The notes under the pieces were generated by a model. It was not told the DNA's origin. It saw only the letters and a program-made list of their open reading frames with translations, and searched no databases. DNA of 64,000 bases, taken from NCBI RefSeq assembly GCF_900142475.1, contig NZ_FRAY01000003.1, forward strand, positions 186,001 through 250,000, given 5' to 3'. Shown here in pieces: positions 42,899 through 51,128 of the stretch (the first letter of the stretch is position 1; every line of letters starts with the position of its first letter). The translations under genes were made by a program, and so were the position numbers. The DNA is from Fibrobacter sp. UWH4. GTDB taxonomy: Bacteria; Fibrobacterota; Fibrobacteria; Fibrobacterales; Fibrobacteraceae.

Positions 42899-45780
42899 TG
42901 AAACTTGGTTCGTTTGTTTTATTTATTGCGGGGCTATGCCTGGTGGCGTGCTCCAATTCAGAAAAAATCGTTTCTGACGAACTAGGCGTTCCGGCGGAAA
43001 TTCCACAGGATTCCATCGTGAACAATAGTTTGTCCCAGGACAGCTTGTTAAGAGATAGCCTCCTTAAAGACAGCCTTTTCAAAGATAGTTTGTATAAAGA
43101 CAGTCTAATTCGTTTAGATAGTATTCGCCGAGCAGACAGTCTCGCCCAAATGGAATTGTTGCGAAAAAGCGGGTTGTCCTTGATTGCGTCAAACGGTTTG
43201 TCTATTGAATTGGGAACAAATTCAGCCGAAGCGCGAGTAAACGAACGACCCGCTATGAAGGTTTCGTTTACCTATGACTTTTATGTGTCTAGGCACGAGA
43301 CCACCTGTGCTGAATTTAACGGCTTGATGAAATCAGTGACTGGACTTGCGCTGGATTGCGAAAACGACTCGTTGCCGGTGACAAATGTGACCTATTACGA
43401 CGCAGTCCTTTTTGCGAACGAACGCAGTAAAAGAGAAGGCCTTGATACGGCTTATACCTATGTTTCCAAAAAGATGGATTCGGAAGGCCATTGCGTTAAC
43501 TTAGAGGGGTATGCCTATCATCCGGAAATAGAATCTTTCCATTTGCCGACCGAGGCGGAATGGATGGTTGTCGCCCAAAAGAATTGGTTCTCCGAAAAAT
43601 CATGGACCGCTGAAAATTCCGATTTCAAGCTGCATCCGGTTTGTTCGAAGGCCGAGGACAGTGAAATTTGCGATATGATGGGAAATGCGATGGAATGGGT
43701 CAACGACTGGTTTGGCCTGTTCCGCGATACAACCCTCCAAAATTATGCGGGTGCTCCTGATGGCGGAAAAGTTGCGCAAAGAATTGTCAAGGGCGGAAGT
43801 TTCCGTAGCAAAGCTTCTTCCACTACGTTGTATGCACGGGGGGATATATATTCGGTAACCTCTTCGACAAGAGGAGACTATCTCGGATTTCGTCTTGTGC
43901 GGGGGAGTGTTCCCGATGCATCTTGGATGGGGAGCGATGGCCGTGCGATATCTAGTCGTATTACGCTATTGGCAAATGCCTCGTCGGTGTATTCGTATTC
44001 AAAAACATATAAGGCCAAATTGGCTTTCCGCAATGATGTCTCTGGAAATATCGCCTTTGTGGATTACTCGAACGGGGCCTTGTCTGTTGTAGAAATCCTA
44101 GACACTATCGATGCCTATCATCCGGAGATTTCTCCAGATGGGAACCATGTTGCATTTTGTACAAAGTATGAGGGTGTTGAAGGTAAGTCGGAACTGTATG
44201 TGCGTGACTTAGACGAAAACGGTTCCAACCTTGTAAAGCTTGATGTCGAAAGTGCCGCAATTCCCCGATGGCGTGTACTTGAAAACGGAGATACCGTGAT
44301 TGTGTATGTGACCGATGCAGGAAACAACAAGAGTGAAACGGTATTCCGAGCAACATCGACTTGGCAGGTTCCATTCTCGAACGGGCGATTCGGTGTTCCG
44401 CAGAAACTTTTTGATGGTGCTTACCATGGAGGAATCAGTTTCGATGACCATCTTGCTGTTTCGGGGGCGCGACTTTTGCGCGCTCGCGTTTCGGACCACG
44501 ATACGGTATGGTACAATGGGGAGCAGGCCTGCAATGTATCGCTTTCGCAAGATGGATCGAACCGGACGATGTTCCTGGATTTTGGGAGTTCAACTGGGCG
44601 TGACTTTGTTGGGAAACGTTATGCGACGCACCAACGTTTGTTTATTGCCGATAGTACGGGGCGCTTGGTTCATTCTGTGCAAGCTCCTGCGGGTTTTTCG
44701 TTTGACCATGCGGAATGGGTGGGAAGGTTGGATCTTGCCGTGGCATCTTTAGTCAATTCGAACGGATCACACCGCAAAGTTGTGTTGGTTGATTTGGTCA
44801 ACGACGAAGTTGTTGAACTGGCGGAAGGCGAGGAACTTTGGCATCCGAGCCTGTGGATTTATGAAAGTGGCTTTGAGACAAAGAATTTTGAACTTGATTT
44901 GGATAGTGCCGGAATATATTTTGACAATCCGTCGGATCCTCTGTTGTCTTATAAAATGAACATATTTTGGATCGAAGCGGACTCGATTGAGGTTGTAGCC
45001 CTGGGATCTTCTAGAATGAGTGCTGGTTTTAATTCGAATTCGATAACTTATGGCAAGTCGTTCAATATGGCAACGATTCCGTCGGATATGGATATTTTTA
45101 TGTATCTGGCGGAATTTTATATCCATAAACATTGTCCTCGTCTAAAGGCCCTTGTGGTTGGAATTGATTTTGACTTGTGGTATGATTTGGAAAGCGCGAC
45201 CGTGATGAAAAATATCCTTTCCTATCCTGGATACTTTTATGACTATAATCATCAGTTCTGGGTTGACGGAGGCGTGGACCAAATAAAAATGATTAGCGCC
45301 AAAATAGTCGATGAATCGACTGTTTATCAAGATATGCATCGTAACATGGGTTGGGTCTATGTGGCGGAGAGTCCCTTTGAAGAAAATCCTGAATTCTCCG
45401 GATTTATGTTTGGACGAGATTCAACCTGGAGTGACGATTCGACAACGTATCGGCGCGCCATGAACAATCTTGATTTTATCATTCGAAGCGCAGCGATTAA
45501 GGGCGTCAATGTAGTCGGAGTCATTTTTCCGCAAAGCCCTGAATATAAGAATTCAGGAGCATTTGGAAGACATGGCATGCGACGTTCCCATGCGATGAAG
45601 CTTCTTGAAGAAGTTCAGGAACTTGCCCAAAAATACGGTAACTTTTATTTGCTGGACGAAAATAAGATGGGGGACCATGATTACGCTATGAGCATGGCCT
45701 ACGACTATGACCATCTGAATTATCGGGGGGCCGAAAAAATAACGGCTCGTATCGATTCGGTTCTGAATTCGATAAAATAA
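42898..45780 (+). CDS. TIGR02171-family lipoprotein: sulfatase-modifier-like, propeller and SGNH-like regions
   Basis: A 960-residue lipoprotein (lipobox LVAC). After the cysteine comes a spacer of DSL repeats (QDSLLRDSLLKDSLFKDSL...). Residues 120-350 resemble the formylglycine-generating-enzyme fold (SRHETTCAEFN, LPTEAEWM, MGNAMEWVNDWF, GGSFRS, LGFRLVRG). A TolB-like propeller follows (HPEISPDGNHVAFCT). The last 290 residues look like an SGNH hydrolase: ALGSSRMSAG could hold the serine and YDYDHLNYRGAEKIT the Asp-x-x-His-like end. As I recall, the family is a Fibrobacter paralogous set of about 900-residue proteins of unknown function. Its stop abuts the stop of the convergent regulator gene. 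Confidence 0.85.
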   Translation: MKLGSFVLFIAGLCLVACSNSEKIVSDELGVPAEIPQDSIVNNSLSQDSLLRDSLLKDSLFKDSLYKDSLIRLDSIRRADSLAQMELLRKSGLSLIASNGLSIELGTNSAEARVNERPAMKVSFTYDFYVSRHETTCAEFNGLMKSVTGLALDCENDSLPVTNVTYYDAVLFANERSKREGLDTAYTYVSKKMDSEGHCVNLEGYAYHPEIESFHLPTEAEWMVVAQKNWFSEKSWTAENSDFKLHPVCSKAEDSEICDMMGNAMEWVNDWFGLFRDTTLQNYAGAPDGGKVAQRIVKGGSFRSKASSTTLYARGDIYSVTSSTRGDYLGFRLVRGSVPDASWMGSDGRAISSRITLLANASSVYSYSKTYKAKLAFRNDVSGNIAFVDYSNGALSVVEILDTIDAYHPEISPDGNHVAFCTKYEGVEGKSELYVRDLDENGSNLVKLDVESAAIPRWRVLENGDTVIVYVTDAGNNKSETVFRATSTWQVPFSNGRFGVPQKLFDGAYHGGISFDDHLAVSGARLLRARVSDHDTVWYNGEQACNVSLSQDGSNRTMFLDFGSSTGRDFVGKRYATHQRLFIADSTGRLVHSVQAPAGFSFDHAEWVGRLDLAVASLVNSNGSHRKVVLVDLVNDEVVELAEGEELWHPSLWIYESGFETKNFELDLDSAGIYFDNPSDPLLSYKMNIFWIEADSIEVVALGSSRMSAGFNSNSITYGKSFNMATIPSDMDIFMYLAEFYIHKHCPRLKALVVGIDFDLWYDLESATVMKNILSYPGYFYDYNHQFWVDGGVDQIKMISAKIVDESTVYQDMHRNMGWVYVAESPFEENPEFSGFMFGRDSTWSDDSTTYRRAMNNLDFIIRSAAIKGVNVVGVIFPQSPEYKNSGAFGRHGMRRSHAMKLLEEVQELAQKYGNFYLLDENKMGDHDYAMSMAYDYDHLNYRGAEKITARIDSVLNSIK

Positions 45781-47172
45781 TTATTTCTCCACCACGTTCC
45801 CGAGGATGTGGTGGATTTTTTTGATGCCGTCGAATGCCGAGGGGTTGCTGATGTAGTAGAAGATTTGTTCTACGAGCGCGTCAGTGTTGAAATCGTAAGA
45901 GGGAATGCGCAGCAGGTAGCTTTCCATGGAGTTGTCGAAGGCGATATAGGTGGGCCCGATGTTTGGCTGCGGGATTTCCATATTGTTCTCTTCGGCCATT
46001 TCCATGAAGATTCCCGCGACCTCGTCGTTCACGCAAATCCAGGGCATGTTGTTGCCGTTTGTCGCCTGGAATTCTAGCGCACGTTCGGCAAGCGTCTTGA
46101 GCTTGTCCTTTTCGAGGCTGCGCGCCATGATTTCCACAGAGAGTTTTTCGACTTTCTTGCGGGCGATTTCTTTGTAATCCCAGGGGCTTGCGAATTCGGC
46201 GTCTACGTAGGGGTGCACCACGAGTCCCGATTCTTCGAGGCCGGTCAAGCGGTCCTTGGACCAGGAGCTATTGTGGTACGGCGAAAAATAACCGACTTCG
46301 GTGACTCCGAGGCCCAGCAGATAGCGGCCAATTTCTTTGCCGGGGGTCTTGCCGAAGGTGGAGTTGAAAAATATCCAGTTGTCCTTGCGCAAAAAGCTCC
46401 TGGGTACGGCGTCGATGGGGTGTTCCCACCATACGGCTACGGGGAACTTGGCCTCGGCAAAAAATGTCAGGAGCGGCCTGAAGTTCTGCACCAAAAGTGT
46501 CGAAAGCACAGCTCCCACGGCATTTGGATGTTCCGAAAGTTTGCAGGGCTTGCCGCTGCGGTCAATGAGCTTGCCCGTGGCATCGTTGATGCCGAACAGA
46601 GTCAGCTTGTAATGGTTTTTACCCGCAGTCTTGTAAATCAGTCGCAAAAAGTCCAGTTCGCGTTCACTTTCGGCGCTGAATCCGCCCCAACTGTTGCAGC
46701 GTGTGACAAAGATGAGCTCGCTGAGGGGAGCGTCGTCTTTTTGCTGCTGTTTGCGGTAAAAGACATACTGGCGACCTTCTTTTTTCAAAATACCCAGAGT
46801 CACCTTTTCTTCTAGGAATTTGCGGAGCGTGCCTTGTGACACGTTATAGCGGGCCGAAAGTTCCTTGGAAAGCGGAAGCGGCTGCGAAGGCTTCAGGTAG
46901 CCTTGCGCAAAGTCGCGTTCGAAAGCCTTGGCGAGTTTTTCGGAGACAGTCTCATGAACGTAGGCGACTTTGGTCCGTAGGGGAGACGTGCCCCAGAAAC
47001 AGCCCTTTCCTTGAATCTTGCAAATTTTTCCGGCGGATTCCAGCTCGGCAAGCGCCGCCTGCACCGTGCCCGACGAAGCTCCAAAACTCTTGATCATGGA
47101 ACGCACTGACGGGAGCCTGTCGCCCTCGGCGAGGTTCATGTCGAGCAAAGCCTTGATAATCCGCTGTTTCAT
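45781..47172 (-). CDS. Transcription regulator: two GntR-type winged helices plus a LacI-like sensor
   Basis: A 463-residue regulator. Residues 1-62 are a GntR winged helix (GDRLPSVRSMIKSFGASSGTVQAALAELESAGKI), and residues 85-140 are a second one (PLPLSKELSARYNVSQGTLRKFLEEKVTLGILKKEGRQYVF). From about 150 on it resembles the periplasmic-binding-protein fold of LacI/AraR sensors (ICVNDEVAGIFMEMAEENNMEIPQ...YIAFDNS). AraR joins one GntR head to such a sensor; two heads are unusual. The ligand is probably a sugar. It lies downstream of the lichenase gene on the same strand and may control it or a neighbouring carbohydrate gene. Confidence 0.85.
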   Translation of the reverse strand: MKQRIIKALLDMNLAEGDRLPSVRSMIKSFGASSGTVQAALAELESAGKICKIQGKGCFWGTSPLRTKVAYVHETVSEKLAKAFERDFAQGYLKPSQPLPLSKELSARYNVSQGTLRKFLEEKVTLGILKKEGRQYVFYRKQQQKDDAPLSELIFVTRCNSWGGFSAESERELDFLRLIYKTAGKNHYKLTLFGINDATGKLIDRSGKPCKLSEHPNAVGAVLSTLLVQNFRPLLTFFAEAKFPVAVWWEHPIDAVPRSFLRKDNWIFFNSTFGKTPGKEIGRYLLGLGVTEVGYFSPYHNSSWSKDRLTGLEESGLVVHPYVDAEFASPWDYKEIARKKVEKLSVEIMARSLEKDKLKTLAERALEFQATNGNNMPWICVNDEVAGIFMEMAEENNMEIPQPNIGPTYIAFDNSMESYLLRIPSYDFNTDALVEQIFYYISNPSAFDGIKKIHHILGNVVEK

Positions 47173-47204
47173 ACCTAAATATTAATAAAAAGTCGTGAGC
47201 CACA

Positions 47205-47327
47205 AAGCCCCAAGCGTTAAGCTGGGGCTGTGGCGAGAGCGCGAGCCAATAGGAAGCACCGACTTATTAGCTGCTCGCGCGGTCTGTTGTAAACAAATGA
47301 CCCGCACAGGGGAGGTTCCTATGCGGG
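47205..47327. terminator. Hairpin cluster between the lichenase and regulator genes
   Basis: Three inverted repeats: AGCCCCAAGC/GCTGGGGCT (about 47205-47230), GCGCGAGC/GCTCGCGC (47239-47280) and CCCGCA/TGCGGG (47301-47327). The last is placed to end the lichenase transcript. T-runs are weak, so this is a moderate call. Confidence 0.45.
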
Positions 47328-47355
47328 CCGGGGTTGTTTGGGGTTGGATGAATTT

Positions 47356-48390
47356 CTAGAAATTAAAGTCGACCTGGTAGTTTGCCTTGTTATTCGGGTT
47401 CACGCGAGCGCCCTTGGCGTTGACCGTACCGCGGATTTCCTTGTTCTGGAGCTTCACGCGGGTCGGGAGGATGCTGGTCGGATCGGCAGAAGAACTCGAT
47501 GACACGAACGGATTGTTTTCCTGACTGCTGGAACTCGGCGGGTTAAATTGCTCGCTGCTAGAAGACTGGGGATTTTGGCCCTGGCCGTTGAATTCTGCAT
47601 CGCCTGCAGCATCCTGGGGAACCTGGCCGTTGAAGTTTTCCTGACCCTTGCGGGTGAGGGCCAAAATCAGCATGCCGTTCCTGGAATAGATGTTCTTGTC
47701 GGTGAGATCTACGCGGTTGCCTTCGAAGGTCCAATCGCCCTTGCCCCAACGGGAGCCGTCAAAATTCTCAAAGTTGTCAGACCAGTCAAGCGTAAAGTCG
47801 CTGCCGTTCGGGCCTTGGCCCGGAGTGTACTTGTAAGCCTTGACCCAGTTGATGAACTGGAAAAGCGGAAGTTTGGATTCGTCAAACTGGCCGACCCAAG
47901 CAGCACTTTCGGAAGACCAGAGGTTAAAGCGCAAGCCCTGCGTTCCCTTGAGGTCGTTTACCTGGCCGCCTTCGGTCTTGCGGACTTCGACTCCATCGAC
48001 AGTCCAACGGACATAATTAGGAGTCCATTCGAGGCCGTAGGTGTGGAAAGCCTGGTCGGCAGCCGGATTCACCGCATGGTGCTTTTCGCTTGTTTTCTGT
48101 GCACCGGCCTTGCCGGTAATGATGTTAGATTGGAAACTGCTTGGGTTTTTACCCAGAACTTCGATATCGACTTCGACCCAAGGGCGTCCATCTGCAATTT
48201 CGGAACCATTCTGGTAGAGGAACATGGAGCTGACAGTACCGGAGGCTGCAGCCATCTTCATGCGGGCTTCGTACTTGCCGTACGTAAATTCATCCAGAGT
48301 ATAAAGTTCTGCCCCGGAATAAGCTTTGTCTTGAGCCATGGTTGCTACCGCCGCGATTGCGAGTACGGAAAGAGTCGTTTTAAGATGCAT
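47356..48390 (-). CDS. Secreted 1,3-1,4-beta-D-glucanase (lichenase), GH16, circularly permuted
   Basis: A 344-residue secreted enzyme that cuts mixed-linkage beta-glucans of cereal cell walls. After a signal peptide (about residues 1-19) the catalytic strand WVEVDIE gives Glu73, Asp75 and Glu77, the nucleophile and acid/base pair. The segment that is N-terminal in Bacillus lichenases (FTLDWSDNFENFDGSRWGKGDWTF) comes after the catalytic segment here. This is the circular permutation known from the F. succinogenes enzyme, which this sequence closely follows. A PQSSSS/NPPSSSS linker and a basic C-terminal domain of about 40 residues (RVKLQNKEIRGTVNAKGARVNP) follow. GGAGG lies seven bases before ATG 48390. 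Confidence 0.95.
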   Translation of the reverse strand: MHLKTTLSVLAIAAVATMAQDKAYSGAELYTLDEFTYGKYEARMKMAAASGTVSSMFLYQNGSEIADGRPWVEVDIEVLGKNPSSFQSNIITGKAGAQKTSEKHHAVNPAADQAFHTYGLEWTPNYVRWTVDGVEVRKTEGGQVNDLKGTQGLRFNLWSSESAAWVGQFDESKLPLFQFINWVKAYKYTPGQGPNGSDFTLDWSDNFENFDGSRWGKGDWTFEGNRVDLTDKNIYSRNGMLILALTRKGQENFNGQVPQDAAGDAEFNGQGQNPQSSSSEQFNPPSSSSQENNPFVSSSSSADPTSILPTRVKLQNKEIRGTVNAKGARVNPNNKANYQVDFNF

Positions 48391-48504
48391 TATGCCTCCA
48401 ATTAACACATCCACATTCACCGATAATGAATTTATAAAGAAAATGCAGACGTTACAACGTTTGCAAATGTCAAAACATTACAAGTGTATCGACTGAACTA
48501 TATG

Positions 48505-48526
48505 AAAAAGGGAGATGCCTCTCCCT
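48505..48526 (-). terminator. Terminator downstream of ruvB
   Basis: On the minus strand GGGAGA, GGCA, TCTCCC then TTTTT. It lies about 90 bases past the ruvB stop; between them are two more GC-rich hairpins (48533-48590). Confidence 0.7.
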
Positions 48527-48615
48527 GATTACAGCCCCTGCAGCGCAGGGTCTTCCATCACCCTTTCGCCTAAGGGTTCCGCCCCTAAAACCCCAGAATG
48601 CGAGAAAAAATTTGC

Positions 48616-49659
48616 TTAAAGATCCAGCGATTCCTGCATTCCGGATTCGGCGAGTGCTTTTGGAATGCTCTTGTGGAGCATCTCGTAGGCGGTGCGCGTG
48701 GCGGTACGGCCACGCGGCGTTCGCGCGAGGAGCCCCTTGCGGATAAGGTACGGCTCATAAACTTCTTCGAGGGTGTCCGGCTCCTCGCCGAGCGCTGCCC
48801 CGATGGTGCCCAGCCCCACGGGGCCACCGCCGAACTTGTCGATGATCATCGATAAAATCTTGCGGTCCATGTGGTCGAGGCCTTCACCGTCGATTCCAAG
48901 CATTTCAAGCGTCTTGCTTGCCGACATCAGGTCGATGACTCCTGTACCGCGAACCTGGGCCACGTCCCTGCAGCGGCGGAGCACGCGGTTGGCGATACGC
49001 GGCGTTCCACGGCAGCGCCCGCTCAAGAGTCTTGCCGCGTCTTCTTCGAGTCCGACATTCAGAATTTTCGCGCTGCGCATCAGGATGCTCTTGATGTCAT
49101 CGTCGTCGTAAAGCTCCAGTCGATAATGAAGCCCGAATCGGTCTCGTAGCGGGCTAGTCAGGAGTCCGCTTCTTGTGGTCGCGCCCACCAGCGTAAAATG
49201 CTTGAGCGGCAGGTTCACGCTCCTGGCCGCCGGTCCTGAATCGAGCATGATGTCGAGCCTGAAGTCTTCCATGGCGGGGTAGAGGTATTCCTCGACCACG
49301 CGGTTCAGACGGTGGATTTCGTCGATAAACAGGATGTCGTTTTCCTGTAAACTCGTCAAAAGTCCTGCAAGGTCGCTCGCCTTTTCAAGAACAGGGCCGC
49401 TCGTGATATGGATGTTCACGCCCATTTCTTTCGCGATAATCCCGGCAAGGGTTGTCTTGCCGAGCCCCGGAGGACCGCAGAACAGGCAATGGTCCAACGA
49501 GTCGCCACGGTGCTTGGCGGCCTCGGTAGCAATCGAAAGGCTCTCTTTGATGTTCTTCTGTCCGGTAAACTCTTCGAGACTAGGCGGTCGGAGAGTGCGT
49601 TCAACATCGCTTTCGTCGCCTGTCCGGCGTTCCGGAGAAATAATGCGCTGGTCGTCCAT
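48616..49659 (-). CDS. ruvB: Holliday junction helicase motor RuvB
   Basis: RuvB is the AAA+ ring motor that drives branch migration with RuvA. The 347-residue protein has Walker A GPPGLGKTT, Walker B FIDEIHRL, sensor 1 GATTRSG with TSPLRDRFG (arginine finger region), sensor 2 GTPRIANR and the C-terminal winged helix (GLLARTPRGRTAT). I prefer ATG 49659, with GAGG six bases upstream, over ATG 49665, which abuts the GAGG. It follows ruvA by 44 bases, a gap filled by a CGTCATTGCGAG-type palindrome. Confidence 0.97.
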   Translation of the reverse strand: MDDQRIISPERRTGDESDVERTLRPPSLEEFTGQKNIKESLSIATEAAKHRGDSLDHCLFCGPPGLGKTTLAGIIAKEMGVNIHITSGPVLEKASDLAGLLTSLQENDILFIDEIHRLNRVVEEYLYPAMEDFRLDIMLDSGPAARSVNLPLKHFTLVGATTRSGLLTSPLRDRFGLHYRLELYDDDDIKSILMRSAKILNVGLEEDAARLLSGRCRGTPRIANRVLRRCRDVAQVRGTGVIDLMSASKTLEMLGIDGEGLDHMDRKILSMIIDKFGGGPVGLGTIGAALGEEPDTLEEVYEPYLIRKGLLARTPRGRTATRTAYEMLHKSIPKALAESGMQESLDL

Positions 49660-49672
49660 TCTCATCCTCTGT

Positions 49673-49700
49673 GGATTGCTTCGCTACGCTCGCAATGACG
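49673..49700. repeat. GGATTGCTTCG...CGCAATGACG palindrome in the ruvA-ruvB gap
   Basis: GGATTGCTTCGCTA then CGCTCGCAATGACG. Same ends as at 40527-40562. It occupies most of the intergenic space inside the ruv operon. Confidence 0.75.
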
Positions 49701-49703
49701 TTT

Positions 49704-50312
49704 TTAAAGATACTTCAAAGCCTCAGGGATAAGGGCTGCCGCATCGGCGGAATCTCCCAAAATTTCGGCTGCTTTCATGACGGCCTTTTCTGCCGCGGGG
49801 TCCTTCACGCCGAGGGTATGCAATGCGAGAACCGCTTCCATCTTCGGTCCCGTGAGTGCGCCCATACTGGCGATTCCCGAGCCTTCCACACCGCCCAGGG
49901 CGGATAGCATGGCTCCCGCCTTTTCCTTGAGCGAAAGGACCATCTGTTCGCAAGTTTTCTTGCCGAGTCCCTTGATTTTCCCCAAGGCGCTCTTGTTGTC
50001 GCTGGCGATCATGTTCAGAAGGTCTGCCGGGGTGCTTCCGCTAAGGATTCGCTGGGCGAGCTTGGGGCCGACCCCGTTCACGTCCAGAAGCATCAGGAAA
50101 GTGTCCTTTTCTGTCTTGTCGGCAAAACCGAAGAGTGTCATGGAGTCTTCGCGCACGACGAGGTTTGTGTACAGCGTGACTTCGGCCCCCTCTTCGGGGA
50201 GTTTGCCCGCGGTGTAGGCGGAAATATTCACTCCGTAGCCTACACCGTTGACGTCGACGACCACGAAAGTGGGGGTCTTTTCAACCAAAATTCCACGAAT
50301 CTGCTCAATCAT
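49704..50312 (-). CDS. ruvA: Holliday junction-binding protein RuvA
   Basis: RuvA binds four-way junctions and loads RuvB. The 202-residue product has the OB-fold domain (MIEQIRGILVEKTPTFVVVDVNGVGYGVNIS), the two helix-hairpin-helix motifs (LLDVNGVGPKLAQRIL and KIKGLGKKTCEQMVLSLKEK) and the C-terminal domain III that contacts RuvB (AEILGDSADAAALIPEALKYL). Length is standard. ruvC is not next to it. Two GTGCA half sites lie upstream, but no full LexA-type box. Confidence 0.96.
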   Translation of the reverse strand: MIEQIRGILVEKTPTFVVVDVNGVGYGVNISAYTAGKLPEEGAEVTLYTNLVVREDSMTLFGFADKTEKDTFLMLLDVNGVGPKLAQRILSGSTPADLLNMIASDNKSALGKIKGLGKKTCEQMVLSLKEKAGAMLSALGGVEGSGIASMGALTGPKMEAVLALHTLGVKDPAAEKAVMKAAEILGDSADAAALIPEALKYL

Positions 50313-50513
50313 GACAGGACCTTTTGCACTATTTTGATTATAAACATCTGTTCACTGCACAAATATATACTATATCTTTGGCTCTGTCAAGTTTTTTTTG
50401 ATTTAGGAGTCATTTTTTATAAGTTCTTGTCACACTTTTTCGCCTTGTTCGACTTGGACAGCTCTTTAAGAGGTTGAATAATTTATATTGATGCAAAAGA
50501 AAGGAGGACGATG

Positions 50514-51128
50514 ATGGATATTCGCAAGAGTAAAGTTGAAAAGAATCGGGAATGGTCGGTGTCTACCCAGAGGCGTCTTGCTGCCGCGTTGGGAGTCTCG
50601 GCGCTGGTTTCGCTGACAGCCTGTGATCCTGTTTCGACTAGTGGAAGCATCTCGGCTCCCGATGAAAATTCCTCCTCGTCGGAGGATGCAATTTCGTCTT
50701 CTGCGGACCAGAAAAACATATCCTCGAGCAGTATTGCTCCTGTAAGTGGAGTGTCCTCGGCTTTTGATGATTTCCCGAAAAGTTCGTCCTCGGTCAAAAT
50801 TGATTCGCTGGAGGTGACCGCTGGCGAAATCGTTCCGCCGCTGGAATCATCCAGTTCTTCGGCTAGGCTTGAGCCACCCATGAGTTCCTCGGTTGAATAT
50901 CCACCCTTGGCGGGGATTCTTCCGCCGGATCTTCCTCCCGTAAAAACGCTCTCGAGTTCCTCGCAGGGCCGTATCGAGTCAAGTGCTGCGACTGCGGGCT
51001 TGTCCTCTTCGTTCAGCGACGTGGTTCCGCAATCCAGTTCATCTGAGCCTGAGCCATTGGCCGGCGATCCGGTTGAAATTGCGCCTCCTCTGGCGGACGT
51101 TATTGAGAATCAGCCTGTCGAAAAATGA
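50514..51128 (+). CDS. Ser/Pro-rich lipoprotein coupled to a radical SAM enzyme
   Basis: A 204-residue lipoprotein with the lipobox LTAC. The mature part is low complexity: five or more SSSS blocks separated by acidic and proline segments, and recurring (E)-x-PPL(A/E) motifs (VPPLESSSS, YPPLAGILPP, APPLADVIE). It has no cysteine except the lipidated one. AGGAGG precedes two ATGs; the second, 50514, is better spaced. Its stop overlaps the start of the radical SAM gene (ATGA). This coupling suggests that the lipoprotein is the substrate of, or a surface partner to, that enzyme. Similar lipoprotein/radical SAM pairs are known from Bacteroidetes, but I see no direct sequence match. Confidence 0.8.
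   Translation: MDIRKSKVEKNREWSVSTQRRLAAALGVSALVSLTACDPVSTSGSISAPDENSSSSEDAISSSADQKNISSSSIAPVSGVSSAFDDFPKSSSSVKIDSLEVTAGEIVPPLESSSSSARLEPPMSSSVEYPPLAGILPPDLPPVKTLSSSSQGRIESSAATAGLSSSFSDVVPQSSSSEPEPLAGDPVEIAPPLADVIENQPVEK

Noticed and set aside
50313-50400. LexA box at ruvA
   Set aside because: Only GTGCA half sites occur; none pairs at the spacing seen in the lexA boxes.
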